A DNA stretch of 13,478 bases, from the NCBI GenBank assembly GCA_031267775.1, contig JAIRYL010000207.1, forward strand, positions 1-13,478, in the 5' to 3' direction. The notes beneath the pieces are model-generated. The model was given only the letters and a program-made list of their open reading frames with translations, ran no database searches and had not been told where the DNA came from. Position numbers and translations under genes: made by a program. This stretch comes from Tannerellaceae bacterium. Its GTDB lineage: Bacteria > Bacteroidota > Bacteroidia > Bacteroidales > Tannerellaceae. This document shows positions 13,454 to 13,478 of the stretch, one piece after another (position 1 is the stretch's first letter; each line of letters opens with the position of its first letter).

Positions 13454-13478
13454 ATACCTATTCCAAGTTTCCGAATAC
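13164..13478. repeat. Tandem array of 21/22-bp units, continuing past the window
   Basis: Fifteen head-to-tail units are visible, the last cut by the window end. Units 1-10 (13164-13373) are all exactly 21 bp, built on (A/T)TCCCAAACTT followed by a variable tetramer (GCGG, CCGA, CTGG, CCGG or CTGA) and ATAC plus two or three bases. Units 11 (13374-13395) and 14 (13438-13459) are 22 bp and carry CCAGGGGTTC in place of CCAAACTTC. Units 12, 13 and 15 are 21 bp with ATTCCAA starts. There are no unique spacers between units. The array is a minisatellite or iteron-like element of unknown function. Confidence 0.9.

Noticed and set aside
13164..13478. CRISPR array
   Set aside because: Units of 21-22 bp follow each other directly with no unique spacers, and no cas genes are nearby.

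Overview
The window looks like a chromosomal stretch from a member of the Bacteroidales (Bacteroidetes). The evidence is: promoters of the Bacteroidetes type (TTG, then 19 bases, then TAnnTTTG); PepSY-like and 6-bladed beta-propeller lipoproteins; a secreted GH2 enzyme with a DUF4982-type tail; an outer-membrane barrel of the 'TonB-dependent receptor' paralogue type ending in Phe; and general absence of strong Shine-Dalgarno sites. The species cannot be named from the sequence.

Layout, left to right. (1) 1-1228, minus: a MacA/HlyD-type efflux adaptor whose extreme C-terminus runs off the left edge. (2) 1455-2354, plus: a lipoprotein with two PepSY-like domains, diverging from the adaptor. (3) 2363-2455: two hairpins between convergent genes, the first a good bidirectional terminator. 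(4) 2462-6195, minus: a two-gene unit with a 6-bladed beta-propeller lipoprotein first and a secreted GH2 glycosidase second, 23 bases apart. A TACATTTG -7 box and a 14-bp GC palindrome lie upstream. (5) 6347-11124, minus: a two-gene unit with a 999-residue secreted TPR protein followed 11 bases later by an outer-membrane beta-barrel. Its upstream region has a perfect 21-bp palindrome overlapping a TATCTTTG -7 box. (6) 11322-12868, minus: a ROK-family sugar kinase followed by a zinc-ribbon Nudix hydrolase. A clear promoter precedes the kinase and an AT-rich 14-bp inverted repeat lies between the two genes. (7) 13164 to the right edge: a tandem array of 15 units of 21 or 22 bp, cut by the window end. 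A low-confidence open frame enters the array from the left.

Most products work in or on the envelope: an efflux adaptor, two lipoproteins, a periplasmic or secreted glycosidase, and a TPR/outer-membrane-barrel pair. The cytoplasmic pair (sugar kinase, Nudix) is housekeeping-like. The GH2/propeller pair suggests glycan processing, but no SusC/SusD genes are visible, so a full polysaccharide utilisation locus is not shown. No tRNA, rRNA, insertion sequence, integrase or CRISPR array was seen.

I did not find a clear new multi-gene defence or mobile system. The most unusual items are the 21/22-bp tandem array, the palindromes at promoters, and the conserved-looking but functionally unassigned TPR/barrel pair.
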